A stretch of 13,581 nt of DNA from CAZABP01 sp964483245 (GTDB lineage: Bacteria; Planctomycetota; UBA1135; UBA2386), in assembly GCA_964483245.1 (NCBI GenBank), contig CAZABP010000089.1, positions 1 to 13,581 of the forward strand, in the 5' to 3' direction. Position 1 is the stretch's first letter. Each line of letters opens with the position of its first letter. Below are positions 13,496 to 13,581 of the stretch, one piece after another. Under the pieces are notes generated by a model. That model was not told the origin of the DNA. It searched no databases and was given only the letters and a program-made list of their open reading frames with translations. A program made the translations under genes and the position numbers.

Positions 13496-13581
13496 TGGTG
13501 CCGGAGGGGGGACTTGAACCCCCACGCCCTTGCGGGCGACGGATTTTGAATCCGTTGCGTCTGCCGTTCCGCCACTCCGGC
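13496..13581 (-). tRNA. tRNA-Leu (anticodon CAA)
   Basis: A complete class II tRNA of 86 bases including encoded CCA (13496-13498). The acceptor stem GCCGGAG pairs with CTCCGGC. The anticodon stem ACGGA/TCCGT encloses the loop TTCAAAA, with anticodon CAA at 13546-13548, reading UUG. The long variable arm CGCCC-GCAA-GGGCG identifies a leucine-type tRNA. The T arm is GGGGG-TTCAAGT-CCCCC. Its first base is the last base of the window. Confidence 0.97.

Noticed and set aside
1..13581. CRISPR array, insertion sequence, prophage or defence system
   Set aside because: No spaced direct repeats, transposase, integrase, phage or known defence domains were seen in any frame.

Overview
The window is high-GC DNA (roughly 70% by eye) from a Gram-negative-type bacterium: it encodes a signal-peptide-bearing periplasmic phosphate-binding protein, a membrane-anchored HtrA-type protease and a secreted glycosidase. 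The lineage cannot be fixed from sequence alone. The very large PstC and PstA proteins are of a kind known from Pseudomonas-like Gammaproteobacteria. The two-domain Nfu protein (Nfu_N plus NifU C-terminal) and the zinc-ribbon neighbour also occur in other high-GC groups, such as Planctomycetota. I leave the lineage open.

Layout, left to right. (1) 1-663, minus: an HtrA/DegP-like serine protease whose 3' end lies outside the window. (2) 752-2263, plus: an M32 metallocarboxypeptidase, divergent from the protease. It is translationally coupled through a GTGA overlap to (3) 2260-5205, a probably exported glycoside hydrolase family 2 protein of about 981 residues. (4) 5206-5362: a short convergent intergenic region with unusual sequence: a GGGGTC/GACCCC palindrome, a perfect 15-bp tandem duplication and two G-quadruplex-type motifs on the minus strand. 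(5) 11847 down to 5363, minus: a complete pstS-pstC-pstA-pstB operon for high-affinity phosphate uptake, with no phoU in the window. (6) 11848-12048: a divergent control region with an 11-bp-periodic, Pho-box-like triple repeat and a leader hairpin on the pstS side. (7) 12049-13486, plus: a compact three-gene unit of nfu (Fe-S carrier), a small zinc-ribbon plus winged-helix-like protein, and a DinB/YfiT-like four-helix protein. The last two genes overlap by ATGA. (8) 13496-13581, minus: a complete tRNA-Leu(CAA) with encoded CCA, ending exactly at the window edge.

How the genes work together: PstS captures phosphate in the periplasm, PstC and PstA form the channel and PstB drives transport with ATP. 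Control appears layered: a possible PhoB site upstream, a hairpin in the leader, and two abutting hairpins between pstS and pstC that probably lower permease output relative to the binding protein. The M32 peptidase and GH2 enzyme share a transcript but act in different compartments. The nfu trio looks like a cytoplasmic Fe-S or metal-related unit, but only Nfu has a recognisable role.

No stretch over 300 bases lacks a gene. No transposase, CRISPR array, rRNA or phage gene was seen. No clearly new defence or mobile system was found. The items most worth a second look are the regulatory structures around pstS, the odd intergenic block at 5206-5362, the zinc-ribbon gene beside nfu, and the composition change inside the GH2 gene.
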